Source of the DNA: CADEFX01 sp963840425
GTDB taxonomy: Bacteria > Pseudomonadota > Alphaproteobacteria > Rhizobiales > Hyphomicrobiaceae
Direction of reading: 5' to 3'
NCBI GenBank assembly: GCA_963840425.1
Contig: CAWIYZ010000015.1
Location: 1-64,000 of the forward strand
Length of the DNA stretch: 64,000 nucleotides
Positions 35,682-45,052 of the stretch are shown piece by piece; position 1 is the stretch's first letter, and every line of letters starts with the position of its first letter. The translations under genes were made by a program, and so were the position numbers. The notes under the pieces are model-generated. The model saw nothing but the letters and a program-made list of their open reading frames with translations. It was not told the DNA's origin and ran no database searches.

Positions 35682-36480
35682 TGATGTCGACCTCATGGAA
35701 CTGGCCGACGGCACATTGGCCGGTCCAAGGCGCCGGATCGTGGAGGCGGAACTCGCCAAGCACCCAGAGTTGCAAGAGAGGCTAGAGGTCTTTCGCGTAA
35801 CTGGTCAGGCACTAGCACAGCTGTTCGATCCCGTCGTGAGGGCGCCGCTGCCGTCTGCGTTGTTGGAGACGATACGGCACGCTGCTCCTGCATCCGCGTC
35901 GCGTGTGGTGCCCTTTGCCCCGAGCAAAGGACGAGTGGACGCCCTAGGAAGATCTTCTGGTGCGCCGTCCACGCGCGGTTGGGCATTATCGGCCGGGATG
36001 GCTTTGGCTGCTGCCGTAGTGGCAGTGGTTGGCGTGGGCGCGGCGATATGGTCGCTGCGATCGGATAACGGGGATGGTTTCGTTGCCGCGCCGTTGGCGC
36101 TTGCGCTCGAGACGACGCCCAGCGCCCGAACTGCCGGCTTGGAGCTTCCCGGATATGGTCCCGGTGCTTTCAAAGCCGACTTGTCGTTCCAGCATGTCGA
36201 TGGGCGCTATTGCCGCCAGTACGAATTGTTGTTCGAGAGCGGCAGCGGGTTTGTGGGATATGCTTGTGGAGCCGGCAATGGCCGGTGGCGTATCGAGAAA
36301 GAGGCGGAGGTGACACCCACCAAAGCCGACGCGCCAGGCGTGATCAGGCCGGCGGGCCAAAACCCGAGCGCCAAGGCTATCGACGACGCAGTCGGAAGCG
36401 TCATCCGTGGTGATGCCTTGGAGCCGGACAGGGAGCTGGCACTTATTCGCCGCGGCTGGCAGGTTGAGGGCAAGCAGTGA
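35668..36480 (+). CDS. Probable membrane anti-sigma factor
   Basis: This 270-residue protein has a short N-terminal anti-sigma-like helical region (DVDLMELADGTLAGPRRRIVEAELAKHPELQERLEVF). A single transmembrane segment lies near residues 110-132 (ALSAGMALAAAVVAVVGVGAAIW). A periplasmic domain of about 135 residues contains a Cys pair candidate (RYCRQYELLF, GYACGAGNG). The zinc-binding HxxxCxxC motif of many anti-sigmas is absent. The gene overlaps the sigma gene by 14 bp, with GGAGG ahead of its ATG. The anti-sigma role is inferred from context and topology. Confidence 0.7.
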   Translation: MPEVSDVDLMELADGTLAGPRRRIVEAELAKHPELQERLEVFRVTGQALAQLFDPVVRAPLPSALLETIRHAAPASASRVVPFAPSKGRVDALGRSSGAPSTRGWALSAGMALAAAVVAVVGVGAAIWSLRSDNGDGFVAAPLALALETTPSARTAGLELPGYGPGAFKADLSFQHVDGRYCRQYELLFESGSGFVGYACGAGNGRWRIEKEAEVTPTKADAPGVIRPAGQNPSAKAIDDAVGSVIRGDALEPDRELALIRRGWQVEGKQ

Positions 36481-36636
36481 CCTTAGGTGAGGTGTCGCGG
36501 AAGTCGCGTAGCCTCCGGCTCCTGATAGAAGCATCTGGTAGCCTGCCACAGGGGCAGATTCGGATACCGCCGGCCGATGTCGTTCCCGCAACGGGTGGGT
36601 CCGGACCCTCCCGTCGAGGAACTGTGGGCGGCAGCC

Positions 36637-38472
36637 TTATCGGCTTGCAGTCTTTTGTGTGAGGGAAGTTGGCGCCAGCGGAGCGCGCTGTCTGGCGACC
36701 ACCGCCGGTGACCACGGGGTGGATGGACCGCTGCATTCCGTCGGCGCCTGTACGAGACCGCGTCCGTAGATGCGGTCCCGCCCAGGAGATCCCAGATCCT
36801 GAACTGAAATACGCTGCAGTATTGCTTCCTTGCTCTTGTGGACCGGGAGACTCCGGTAGAGGGACGCCACGACTGCCGTCATGTAAGGCGTCGCAAAGGA
36901 GGTTCCGGTCTGATAGCCCTGCCGCCCATCCGGCAATGCAGTCCAGATATCAACGCCCGGTGCTGCCACGTCTATGTAGTCGCCATGATTGGCGCGCCGA
37001 TAGCCGCGCAGGTCTCTGCTCACGGCCGTAACCGCCAGCGTCTCGGGGTATGCTGCAGGATAGCTTGGTGGAGCGCCCGGGCCACCGTTTCCTGCGGCGG
37101 CGACGAAGATCACCGCGGGTTTGGTCACACCATCCATCGTCCGTAACTTGCTCATACGCGTGATAGCGGCTTGCACAAGATCGTCCCGTGGTCCGGACAG
37201 ACTAAGATTGATGATCTGCACCCGAAGGCGGTCCATCCACTCAAGCGCTTCGAGTAGATGTAAGGTTGTCGAAACGGGCAAGCCGTTCTCGTCGGCAAAG
37301 AAGATGTCGGCGACAAAAAACTTCGCACCAGGAATAAGGCCCGGCGTGCTGCTCCTGCTATTGCCGGCGAGAAGCGCCAGAACGCCGGTGCCGTGCAGAT
37401 CCGATCCGGCGCCTCTGAAGCCCGGCCCAAACTGCCCAAACTTGAAACGCTCGGGTTGATGGGCCAGCGAGGGGTGTGTGCTGTCGATGCCAGTGTCGAT
37501 GACGCCAACGCTCAGGCCCTTGGCGCATGCAGCCAATTGCTCCTGCCATCCGATGGTCGCGGCGCCGTAACAGCGATCCGATCCACAACCGCCGGTCGTG
37601 CGTGCGGGCTCAGTCGTTGTTGAAGGCTTGGAGCCATCCCCCTCTCTGGCCGAAGGGTATAGGCGATAGCGCTGATTGAGGTCGACTGCTGCCGTGGGAT
37701 TGACCTCTTGCAACAGCGCTTTGGCCTGCTCGGCCTTCATATCGTGAGGAATGATAAGACGTGTGAGCGAGTACCCGAGTACGCCAAGATCGCGTCTGCT
37801 CTCGACTTTCATGCCGCTCGCGAGAGCTCTACTCAGCGTAGCGGGGCTCAAATTGCGGACCAGAATATCCGTTGCCGGAAGACTCGGCATCTTCAACTGA
37901 AGATCCCCTCTTGGCCGGCCCGTCAGCTTTGGCAACGGCTTTGCAGGAAACGATGTCTTCGTATCGACTTTGGACGGTCCGTCATGAAGTCCAGGATTGA
38001 CGGCAGGCGGTTGGCCGCCCGGCGAGGCCAACAACCGCTTTAGGAGATCGGCAACCGTAGGAGGGATTGTGTCCTCAGCGCGGGCTTGAGCGGTATTTCC
38101 ATCCTCTCGCTTGCTCTTGCCGTCCTTTCCTTGCTCCTGGTCGTCGTCGTCATCGTCCTTCTTTTTTGACTTGTCAGTGATCTTTGGCTCGTTCTTGGTC
38201 GCTGGCTTGTCATCGTCGTCGTCATCGACCTTCTTTGCCTGCGACTTACTGTTGGCATTCGTTTTGGACTGGGTCGGAACCTTCGCGGGCGGCAACGAAG
38301 TTGGGATATAGTATTTTGAACTCTTCTTTCGCGTGTTACTCGAGGCGATCGCGTCGGTAGTGCTGAACAGAGAGGGAAGAAAGACAACCAGCATCATCGC
38401 GGCCAGAACCAGTACCCGGTTCCCCATGGCCGCAACCCGCCGCAACTCACGCAACTGAGCGTAGATCGACAT
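36637..38472 (-). CDS. S8 (subtilisin-like) serine peptidase with acidic/basic linker
   Basis: This 611-residue protease has an N-terminal hydrophobic segment (GNRVLVLAAMMLVVFLPSLF, about residues 16-35) acting as signal or anchor. A linker with two runs of six aspartates and many lysines follows (about 82-130). The catalytic domain has Asp near 326 (VIDTGIDSTHP), His near 360 (DLHGTGV) and Ser near 525 (GTSFATP). It is convergent with the sigma/anti-sigma pair, so it may process an envelope protein such as the anti-sigma; this is inference. ATG 38472 is chosen; ATG 38427 and TTG 38526 are alternatives. Confidence 0.88.
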   Translation of the reverse strand: MSIYAQLRELRRVAAMGNRVLVLAAMMLVVFLPSLFSTTDAIASSNTRKKSSKYYIPTSLPPAKVPTQSKTNANSKSQAKKVDDDDDDKPATKNEPKITDKSKKKDDDDDDQEQGKDGKSKREDGNTAQARAEDTIPPTVADLLKRLLASPGGQPPAVNPGLHDGPSKVDTKTSFPAKPLPKLTGRPRGDLQLKMPSLPATDILVRNLSPATLSRALASGMKVESRRDLGVLGYSLTRLIIPHDMKAEQAKALLQEVNPTAAVDLNQRYRLYPSAREGDGSKPSTTTEPARTTGGCGSDRCYGAATIGWQEQLAACAKGLSVGVIDTGIDSTHPSLAHQPERFKFGQFGPGFRGAGSDLHGTGVLALLAGNSRSSTPGLIPGAKFFVADIFFADENGLPVSTTLHLLEALEWMDRLRVQIINLSLSGPRDDLVQAAITRMSKLRTMDGVTKPAVIFVAAAGNGGPGAPPSYPAAYPETLAVTAVSRDLRGYRRANHGDYIDVAAPGVDIWTALPDGRQGYQTGTSFATPYMTAVVASLYRSLPVHKSKEAILQRISVQDLGSPGRDRIYGRGLVQAPTECSGPSTPWSPAVVARQRAPLAPTSLTQKTASR

Positions 38473-38705
38473 CGGACGCTGAAATTCGACTTCTACCAAC
38501 CGCACATTAGCGTAGGTGGCACGCAAACTCCGACAACATTGCGGATGGAGGAGAATTTTCTTTCTAATGCTGTGGAAAAGTTACCGCTAGCGGCAACCTT
38601 GGCAGGCTGTTCGTGATTCCCCGTTCGCTGGCTACTACATAGGGCTTGATGGGGCTTGCCCGACTTGAGACCGCACCTGTCCAATTAGGGACTTGAGGGT
38701 TGCAA

Positions 38706-39311
38706 ATGTCCAGGAAAACAGCGGGTCCAGAGATCGAGCGCTTGATACAACTTCTGGCACGTCTGCCTGGTCTCGGCCCGCGGTCTGCGCGCAAGGCTGC
38801 ATTAAGTCTCATCAAGCGTCGCAACGACCTTCTTGTTCCGCTCGCAAGTGCTCTGGACGCTGCCGTGGAGAAGATCGTCGTTTGCGCAAACTGTGGCAAT
38901 ATCGACACGGTATCTCCATGCACGATTTGCCGGGACGAGCGCCGCGACCGAGCGTTGATCATCGTCGTTGAGGAGATTGGAGATCTCTGGGCGCTCGAAA
39001 GGGCCGCAGTCGTCAACGCGCAGTACCACGTGCTGGGCGGGCATCTCTCACCGCTCGACGGTATCGGTCCGGATCGTTTGAACATACCTCCGCTTTTGGA
39101 GCGCGCGCGCTCGGCTGAGGTGACTGAGGTGCTGCTCGCGCTCAATGCCACCGTGGAGGGACAGTCGACGGCGCACTACCTGCGCGAGCAGCTCGAGCCG
39201 TGCGGTGTGAAGGTGTCAACGCTGCAGCAGGGTGTGCCTGTGGGTGGCGAGCTCGACTATCTCGACGAAGGCACGCTCGCTGCGGCGATCCGGGCACGCC
39301 GGCCATTTTAG
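38706..39311 (+). CDS. recR: Recombination mediator protein RecR
   Basis: RecR acts with RecO (and RecF) to load RecA at single-strand gaps. The 201-residue protein has the helix-hairpin-helix LARLPGLGPRSARKAALSL and the zinc finger CANCGNIDTVSPCTIC near residues 55-70. It also has the Toprim segment RALIIVVEEIGDLWALE and ends QGVPVGGELDYLDEGTLAAA. A TTG at 38700 precedes the chosen ATG. It is normally found directly after ybaB, so the sigma-protease block appears to have been inserted upstream. Confidence 0.96.
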   Translation: MSRKTAGPEIERLIQLLARLPGLGPRSARKAALSLIKRRNDLLVPLASALDAAVEKIVVCANCGNIDTVSPCTICRDERRDRALIIVVEEIGDLWALERAAVVNAQYHVLGGHLSPLDGIGPDRLNIPPLLERARSAEVTEVLLALNATVEGQSTAHYLREQLEPCGVKVSTLQQGVPVGGELDYLDEGTLAAAIRARRPF

Positions 39312-39423
39312 CCGCAGACGCAGCCTCGTCGTTTGCTTCAGCCCAAATTGCCAAGGCAGGTTGTTCCCAGGATGTTTACCCGCTAAAAACAACGCGAGGC
39401 TAATGCGGGGGCAATAGCTCAGG

Positions 39424-41413
39424 ATGCGAACGCGTTTGGTCGGTGGGTTGACCGACTTACGGGCGAAGCTTGTCGATCTGCCACGGATGGCAAAGCACGC
39501 CCTGTTGGCTGGCAACGATTTTCTTCTTCTCCTGCTTGCCGTTTGGCTGGCCTTCTCGCTGCGCTGGGGCCGCATCTATTGGCCCGACAGCTGGCAACTG
39601 CTTGCTGTCTTCGTTGGCGCCCCCGCGCTCGGTTGCTTTTTCCTCTGGCGCCTTGGCCTTTACCGGATCGCCTCGCGCTTTATCCGCGCCAAGGATGCCG
39701 TGCGGATGTACCTCGCTCTCGGCATTGCCGTGCTGGTCTGGGCGCTGCTCGTTCTCATGGTTGCCGGCACGGGCAATCCGGACCTGGTCGTGCCCCGTCT
39801 GGCGGTTCTTCTCTACGCGATGCTCGCGTGCGTGCTCGTGCGCTCGAGCCGTTGGGTAGCGGCCTGGCTGCTGGAAGGGGCGCCACTACCGCGCTTGCGC
39901 CCCGGCGAGCGACGCCCGATCGTCATCTATGGTGCCGGACCGACCGGGGTCCGGCTGCTCGAGGCCTTGCGCGAATCCGCCGAGTACAGGCCGATCGGTT
40001 TTATCGACGAGACCCCATCGCTGATCGGGCAACGAGTCAGTGGTTTGAAAGTCTATCGCGAATCCAAGATCGAGCGCTTCGCTCAGCGCGACGGGGTGAG
40101 GGACGTGATCCTCGCCTTGCCGGATCGAAGTCGGCGTGAGCTCCAGGCGATTGTCCGCAGGCTCACCAGTCATTCGCTGCGTGTGAAGACGATGCCCACG
40201 ATCGAGGATATTGCTACCGGGCGGGTGGCGGTGACCGATCTCATGCCGATAGACGTGTCAGATCTTCTCGGCAGAAACCCGATTCCGCCCGATACGGATT
40301 TGCTGGCGCGCGCAATAAGAGGCAAATGCGTGATGGTCACGGGCGCAGGGGGCTCAATCGGTTCAGAGCTTGCGCGGCAAATGCTCGGTTGCGATCCTCG
40401 CCGTCTGGTTCTGTTTGAGCACTCGGAAGCAGCGCTCTATGCCATCCACACGGAGATCGTCGATCAGCTCGAGCATGCGACAGCCGGCGTCCACCGGCCC
40501 GAGATCGTTGCGGTCCTCGGCACCGTTCTCGACGCGGCGATCCTTGAGAGCACGATGCTCCAGCATGGAGTTCAGACCATTTATCATGCGGCCGCCTACA
40601 AGCATGTTCCGATCGTCGAGAGCAATGCGGTGGCGGGATTGCGCAACAACACGCTCGGAACGGCCATGCTGGCAAACGCCGCCATGCGCAGCGCCGTCGA
40701 GCGCGTCGTATTGATCTCGACCGACAAGGCGGTACGGCCGACCAGCATTATGGGAGCCAGCAAGCGGCTTGCCGAGCTGGTCTTCCAGGCTTACGCCGCC
40801 GAGCCGGATTGCAGCACCGTTTTTGCAATCGTGCGCTTCGGCAATGTTCTCGACAGCTCCGGCTCGGTCGTCGGCCGTTTCCGCAAACAGATCGAGGAGG
40901 GGGGGCCGGTCACGGTCACAGACCGCGAGGTTGCCCGCTTTTTCATGTCGATTCCCGAGGCGGCTGCCCTCGTCATGCAAGCGGGCGCCATGGCCAAAGG
41001 TGGTGATGTTTTCGTGCTCGACATGGGTGAGCGCGTCAAGATCGACGATCTGGCCCGCACCATGATCCGGCTGATGGGGCGCACAGTTCAGGACGAGACG
41101 AATCCGGACGGCGATATTGCCATTCGCTACATAGGATTGAGGCCCGGGGAGAAGCGCTACGAGGAGCTGCACATCGACGACAAAGCGAGCGAGACCGAGC
41201 ATCCGGGCATTCTGGCGCAACGACGAGCCGTTTCTGGAGAAGGCAGACCTGGAGCGCGAACTCACGAAACTGTCGGACGCGCTGAGGGACGGCAGGGTGG
41301 ACGTCATCCAAGCGATCCTTGCTCGCACAGTCGAAGGCTACAGGCCGGCGCGCCCGCCGATCGTCCGACCGGGCACGGATGCATGGCCTGCCGCCTCGCG
41401 AGCGGTGCATTGA
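39424..41413 (+). CDS. Nucleoside-diphosphate-sugar 4,6-dehydratase/epimerase (CapD/FlaA1 type), frameshifted near the 3' end
   Basis: This is a membrane-bound sugar-nucleotide dehydratase for surface polysaccharide. Four hydrophobic segments occupy about residues 20-140, then a CoA-binding-like Rossmann domain (PIVIYGAGPTGVRLLEAL). The catalytic SDR domain has VMVTGAGGSIGSELARQ, YHAAAYKHVPIVE and STDKAVRPTSIMGASKR. The uninterrupted frame runs to 41649 with a meaningless tail. After GILAQ (about 41220) the sensible continuation NDEPFLEKADLERELTKL to SRAVH lies in another frame and stops at 41413. The shift fits loss of two bases in GCGCGC at 41215-41218. Confidence 0.88.
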
Positions 41414-41505
41414 GTGCCGCCCATGTCGCGCCGGATCTGCCAAAGCGCTGCTTCAGGACTCCGCGGCAGACTGATCGCAATCCAGCCTCTGGTGTCGAGG
41501 ACGAC

Positions 41506-42789
41506 TCACGTTCGAGACGGATCGCGGTTGCGGTTCCAGCGCGAACGGTCCTGCTCCAGGGCGCGGGTTTGTTGCTCGAGCTCGACCACCACGGCCTCGG
41601 CGAGGGTAACGCCGGTCATGCGCTCGAACAGCGCAACCGAGATGCTTGATGTCACGTCGGCGGCCATCGGTCCCTGGCGCGTGTCGACGATGTCGACGCT
41701 GGCTAGTCCGAGTTGCAACGCGCGTGCGGCCTTTTCCGCCAGGTGCCGGGCTGGGTCGGTGGCGCGGCCTTCGTGCCGGCGCCATTGCGGTTGATCGTCC
41801 AGGACGGTCGGCGGCGCGTCGCGTTCCATGGCCGCGATGGCGCGCCCGCCGACGACGGCAAATCGCACCAGGGGTCCGAGGCTACCCGGCGCCAAGCTAT
41901 CGACGAGGATATGCCCCTCACTACGGCTCTGGCCCTTAATATCGGCGTAACTGACAGCAGCTTCAGGCACCAAGACGCCGCTGCGGGCCAGCGTCTGGCG
42001 CACAGTCAGGGCATCACTCGCACGGGCCAGTGCATCGGCGGAATTGAGGGCGTGCGCCCCCAGCATCTCGAGTTGTCGGACGATCGCAGTTGTGAAGGAC
42101 GAGATCGCGCGTCCCGTGCGCACGATCACGGCGCCGATACCCTCGAGCGATCGGCCGTCGACAAAGACGGCAGGCTGCATGGTGTCGACAAACAGGGAAA
42201 CGCGGGTCCGGTCGACATGAACCAGGGTATGGCCACGTTCCTCCGCGGCGCGTGCGAGCCGCCGGTTGCTGGCGCTCTCGGGCTGCCTTGTGATGAGCGC
42301 AATGCGCAGGGGGGCGCGTCCTTCGCCAGTCGTCGGAGGCCGGCCGTAGGTCCTGTAGCCGAGGCGCGGCTGCCGGAAGGAGGAGGTCGGGTCGACGAAC
42401 ATGTCGTCCTTGATCGCCTGCCGCCCGAGCAGCATGCGGTATGCCATCGTGTCGCGATTGGTGAGCGTGACCTCGATTGGCCATTCCCTGTCGCCCATCT
42501 TGACGCGCGTGCTGATGACGAAACGGTTCTCGTGCTCGCCGTTCGAACTCGTGACCTCCCGCCGGTCAAGGACCTCTGCGGTGGAGTAGACCTCGACATC
42601 ATCACGGCCAGGAATGGGGTGCACGCCGAACCGCACCATGGGTCGGGAGGACGGGCCGAAGGGCTCGACCGAAAAGGCATGCAGGGCAGATGTTCTGGCT
42701 CCGGTATCAACCTTGGCCTTGATGGCCGGCAGGCCGAGATCGGGGAGGGACAACCACTCCTCCCAGCCAAGTATGAACCGGTCCGCCAC
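41506..42789 (-). CDS. RimB-type aspartic protease domain fused to a degenerate RimK-like ATP-grasp domain
   Basis: Residues 1-145 form a RimB/PF05618 retropepsin-like domain, with the catalytic Asp near residue 28 in AKVDTGARTSALHA and the conserved MLLGRQAI. Residues 155-427 resemble RimK glutamate ligases (LRIALITRQPESASNRRL, LGAHALNSADALARASDALT, VVGGRAIAAMERDA). The segment that binds ATP (normally Pro-x-Ile-Lys to GxGV and the QEF motif) is shortened to YADIKGQSRSEGHILVDSL. The metal-binding EVNSSPG is replaced by AADVTSSIS. It probably does not ligate glutamate. The start is GTG. Confidence 0.8.
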   Translation of the reverse strand: MADRFILGWEEWLSLPDLGLPAIKAKVDTGARTSALHAFSVEPFGPSSRPMVRFGVHPIPGRDDVEVYSTAEVLDRREVTSSNGEHENRFVISTRVKMGDREWPIEVTLTNRDTMAYRMLLGRQAIKDDMFVDPTSSFRQPRLGYRTYGRPPTTGEGRAPLRIALITRQPESASNRRLARAAEERGHTLVHVDRTRVSLFVDTMQPAVFVDGRSLEGIGAVIVRTGRAISSFTTAIVRQLEMLGAHALNSADALARASDALTVRQTLARSGVLVPEAAVSYADIKGQSRSEGHILVDSLAPGSLGPLVRFAVVGGRAIAAMERDAPPTVLDDQPQWRRHEGRATDPARHLAEKAARALQLGLASVDIVDTRQGPMAADVTSSISVALFERMTGVTLAEAVVVELEQQTRALEQDRSRWNRNRDPSRT

Positions 42790-42978
42790 CTTAGCTTGAC
42801 CTTTCGCAGACTGCAGGCTCGAGCCTTTCCGGCCCGGTTAACGCAGATAGGCCCCATTCGCAATGCGGAACGATGCAACCGATGTGCCGGTCGCTCTCCG
42901 AGGGCGCCCGGCAGGGATTGGCCAGCACCCGGCACACATATGATTGACCGTTTCCCGTCGCTTGCCTATTTCAGCGCC

Positions 42979-43497
42979 ATGGCCAAGCTTCCTATCATCA
43001 CGCTACCGGACCCTCTGCTGCGCAAGCCGTCGGCACCTATCGAGCGCGTCGATGACGATCTCAGGCGGCTGATGGACGACATGCTCGAAACAATGTACGC
43101 GGCCCCGGGGGTTGGGCTTGCGGCGGTGCAGGTCGGCGTACCGCGTCGGTTGGTCGTACTCGACGTAACGGGGGACGAAGAGGAGAAGCAACCGATCTTC
43201 CTGGTCAATCCCGTGATTGTGGAGCATGGATCCGAGATGCGTCGGCACGAGGAAGGCTGTCTCTCGATCCCGGATGTGCGCATCGAGATCGAGCGTCCCG
43301 CGCAGGTGACCGTCCGCTACATCGACCGGGATGGAAAGGCGCAGGAGCTTGTTGCCAAAGACCTGCTCGCCACCGCCGTCCAGCACGAAATCGATCATCT
43401 GGATGGCAAGCTCATCATAGATTTTCTGTCGCGGCTGAAGCGCGACATTGTCGTGCGCAAGTTCAAGAAGCAGGCCAAGGCGGAGCCGGCTGACTGA
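42979..43497 (+). CDS. def: Peptide deformylase
   Basis: This metalloenzyme removes the formyl group from nascent peptides. The 172-residue protein has all three motifs: GVGLAAVQVG near residue 46, EGCLSIP near 93 with the metal Cys, and QHEIDHLDG near 137 with both His ligands and the catalytic Glu. The ATG at 42979 (MAKLPIITLPDPLL) is the family start. A much longer open frame upstream on this strand is an antisense shadow of the RimB-RimK-like gene. It is followed by fmt, the enzyme that adds the formyl group. Confidence 0.96.
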   Translation: MAKLPIITLPDPLLRKPSAPIERVDDDLRRLMDDMLETMYAAPGVGLAAVQVGVPRRLVVLDVTGDEEEKQPIFLVNPVIVEHGSEMRRHEEGCLSIPDVRIEIERPAQVTVRYIDRDGKAQELVAKDLLATAVQHEIDHLDGKLIIDFLSRLKRDIVVRKFKKQAKAEPAD

Positions 43498-43525
43498 CGC
43501 CGGTGGACAAGCGGAACCCGGCGCG

Positions 43526-44455
43526 ATGCTGCGCATCATCTTCATGGGCACGCCGCAGTTTGCGGTGCCGACGTTGGCTCGGATCGTCAGTGCCGGGCAT
43601 GAGGTGGTGGCTGCCTATACCCAGCCTCCGCGCCCGGCCGGCCGGGGCATGGCGGCGCGGCGGTCGGAGGTGCATGCCTTCGCGGAAAGGGCCGGTATTG
43701 CTGTTCTTACGCCGTCCAGCCTGAAACCGCATGAAGCGCAGGCCGAATTCGCGGGCAAGAGCGCCGATGTCGCCATTGTCGTGGCCTATGGACTGCTCCT
43801 GCCCGCTGCCGTTCTGGCTGCACCACTGCACGGTTGTCTCAATTTGCATGGCTCGGCTCTACCTCGCTGGCGGGGGGCTGCGCCCATTCCGCGCGCCATT
43901 ATGGAAGGTGACACGGAGACAGCAGCCATGGTGATGCGCATGGACCAGGGGCTCGACACCGGCCCGGTCTGCCTTGCCGAGCGGATCGCAATTGCTCCGG
44001 ACATGACAGGCGGGGAGTTGCACGATCATATGGCTTCCGTTGGTGCCGGGCTCGTCATGCGCGCCTTAGAGGCATTGGAGCAGGGCAAGCTGGAGTGCCG
44101 CCCGCAGTCCGATGATGGCGTCACCTACGCCCGCAAGATCGACAAGGCGGAGAGCCGGATCGATTTCGCCCGCCCGGCCGCCGATGTGCACAACCTGATC
44201 CGTGGTCTGTCGCCGGCACCGGGCGCGTGGTTCGAGACTGACGCGGGCGGTGAGCGTGAGCGCATCAAGGTGTTGCGCTCGACGCTTGCGGACGGTTCGG
44301 GTGAGCCGGGCCTGTTGCTCGATGCCAACCTTACCGTGGCTTGCGGGCAGGGTGCCATTAGGCTTCAGGAGATCCAACGCGCCGGCCGCCGGCCGATGCC
44401 CGCACAGGAATTCCTGCGCGGGTTTGCAGTGCAGGCGGGACAGCGATTGGGTTAG
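43526..44455 (+). CDS. fmt: Methionyl-tRNA formyltransferase
   Basis: Fmt transfers a formyl group from 10-formyl-tetrahydrofolate to initiator Met-tRNA. The 309-residue protein starts MLRIIFMGTPQFAVPTLARI. The formyl-folate site is visible as LNLHGSALPRWRGAAPIPRAI, with the catalytic Asn-His and a downstream Asp in MRMDQGLDTGPV. A C-terminal OB-like domain begins around residue 205. It lies 28 bp after def. The def-fmt-truA order is standard, but here a small secreted-protein gene separates fmt and truA. Confidence 0.96.
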   Translation: MLRIIFMGTPQFAVPTLARIVSAGHEVVAAYTQPPRPAGRGMAARRSEVHAFAERAGIAVLTPSSLKPHEAQAEFAGKSADVAIVVAYGLLLPAAVLAAPLHGCLNLHGSALPRWRGAAPIPRAIMEGDTETAAMVMRMDQGLDTGPVCLAERIAIAPDMTGGELHDHMASVGAGLVMRALEALEQGKLECRPQSDDGVTYARKIDKAESRIDFARPAADVHNLIRGLSPAPGAWFETDAGGERERIKVLRSTLADGSGEPGLLLDANLTVACGQGAIRLQEIQRAGRRPMPAQEFLRGFAVQAGQRLG

Positions 44456-44583
44456 CCCGCGTCCGGCGATGCTGCACGTTGCTTCTGCATCCGTTAATGA
44501 TTGATGAAGGCCCTCGCGCAGTGCGTCCGCGTTCGCGCTAGAGTTGCCACTGGTTCCCGTGTCAGTTTTTCCGGAGCGTCTCC

Positions 44584-44955
44584 ATGCGCGTATTGCCTCT
44601 GGCTCTTTTCTCAGCGGTGGCAGTTCTGCTGCCCGTGTCTGCCCAGGCTACGGAAGCCACCACGACCCGTATCGAGACCCGGCCCTTCTACGGCGCCACC
44701 GTTACGCTCGAAGCAGGCGTGCGTGTATTCCGGCCGCTGCCGCCGCACAGCAAGGTCATCATCAACCCGGGCGGCAAGACGCCGGTGAACCTCGGCTTCG
44801 AGGAGAACCGCTGGGTCTCGCACAACAACAACTACAATTATAACTACAACTATGAGCGCTCGCTCGGAGCCGATGATGATCAGATCGGCGGTTTTGTTGC
44901 CGATGGGTTCAAGCGTCGGCGCCCACATCATCGCGGCCGCCCGGCATTCAGGTAA
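44584..44955 (+). CDS. Small secreted protein with Asn-Tyr repeat, unknown function
   Basis: This 123-residue protein has a clear signal peptide (MRVLPLALFSAVAVLLPVSA then QATEA). The mature part has a short beta-rich segment (TRPFYGATVTLEAGVRVFRP, PPHSKVIINPGGKTPVN) followed by NNNYNYNYNYERS near residues 81-93. A basic tail rich in Arg and His (KRRRPHHRGRPAFR) completes it. A GGAG lies upstream of the ATG. No family was recognised. It sits between fmt and truA in the same direction, but 128 bp after fmt, so it may have its own promoter. Confidence 0.65.
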   Translation: MRVLPLALFSAVAVLLPVSAQATEATTTRIETRPFYGATVTLEAGVRVFRPLPPHSKVIINPGGKTPVNLGFEENRWVSHNNNYNYNYNYERSLGADDDQIGGFVADGFKRRRPHHRGRPAFR

Positions 44956-45052
44956 GGCACACGCCTGGGGCGACATTGGCTTGTCGGCATGCTCGTGGGC
45001 GGCTACTTGAGACCGGCGCCCGGGCGACGGGCGCCATGTCGCGAGCCGATAT

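Noticed and set aside
41713..42940. A long plus-strand open frame leading into peptide deformylase
   Set aside because: It is antisense to the RimB-RimK-like gene, which has real motifs. The deformylase start at 42979 is clear, so the extension is a high-G+C shadow frame.
44487..44510. A CtrA-like site (TTAA-N7-TGAA) upstream of the small secreted protein
   Set aside because: Only one half matches TTAA, so it falls short of the full consensus seen at 59090 and 59119.
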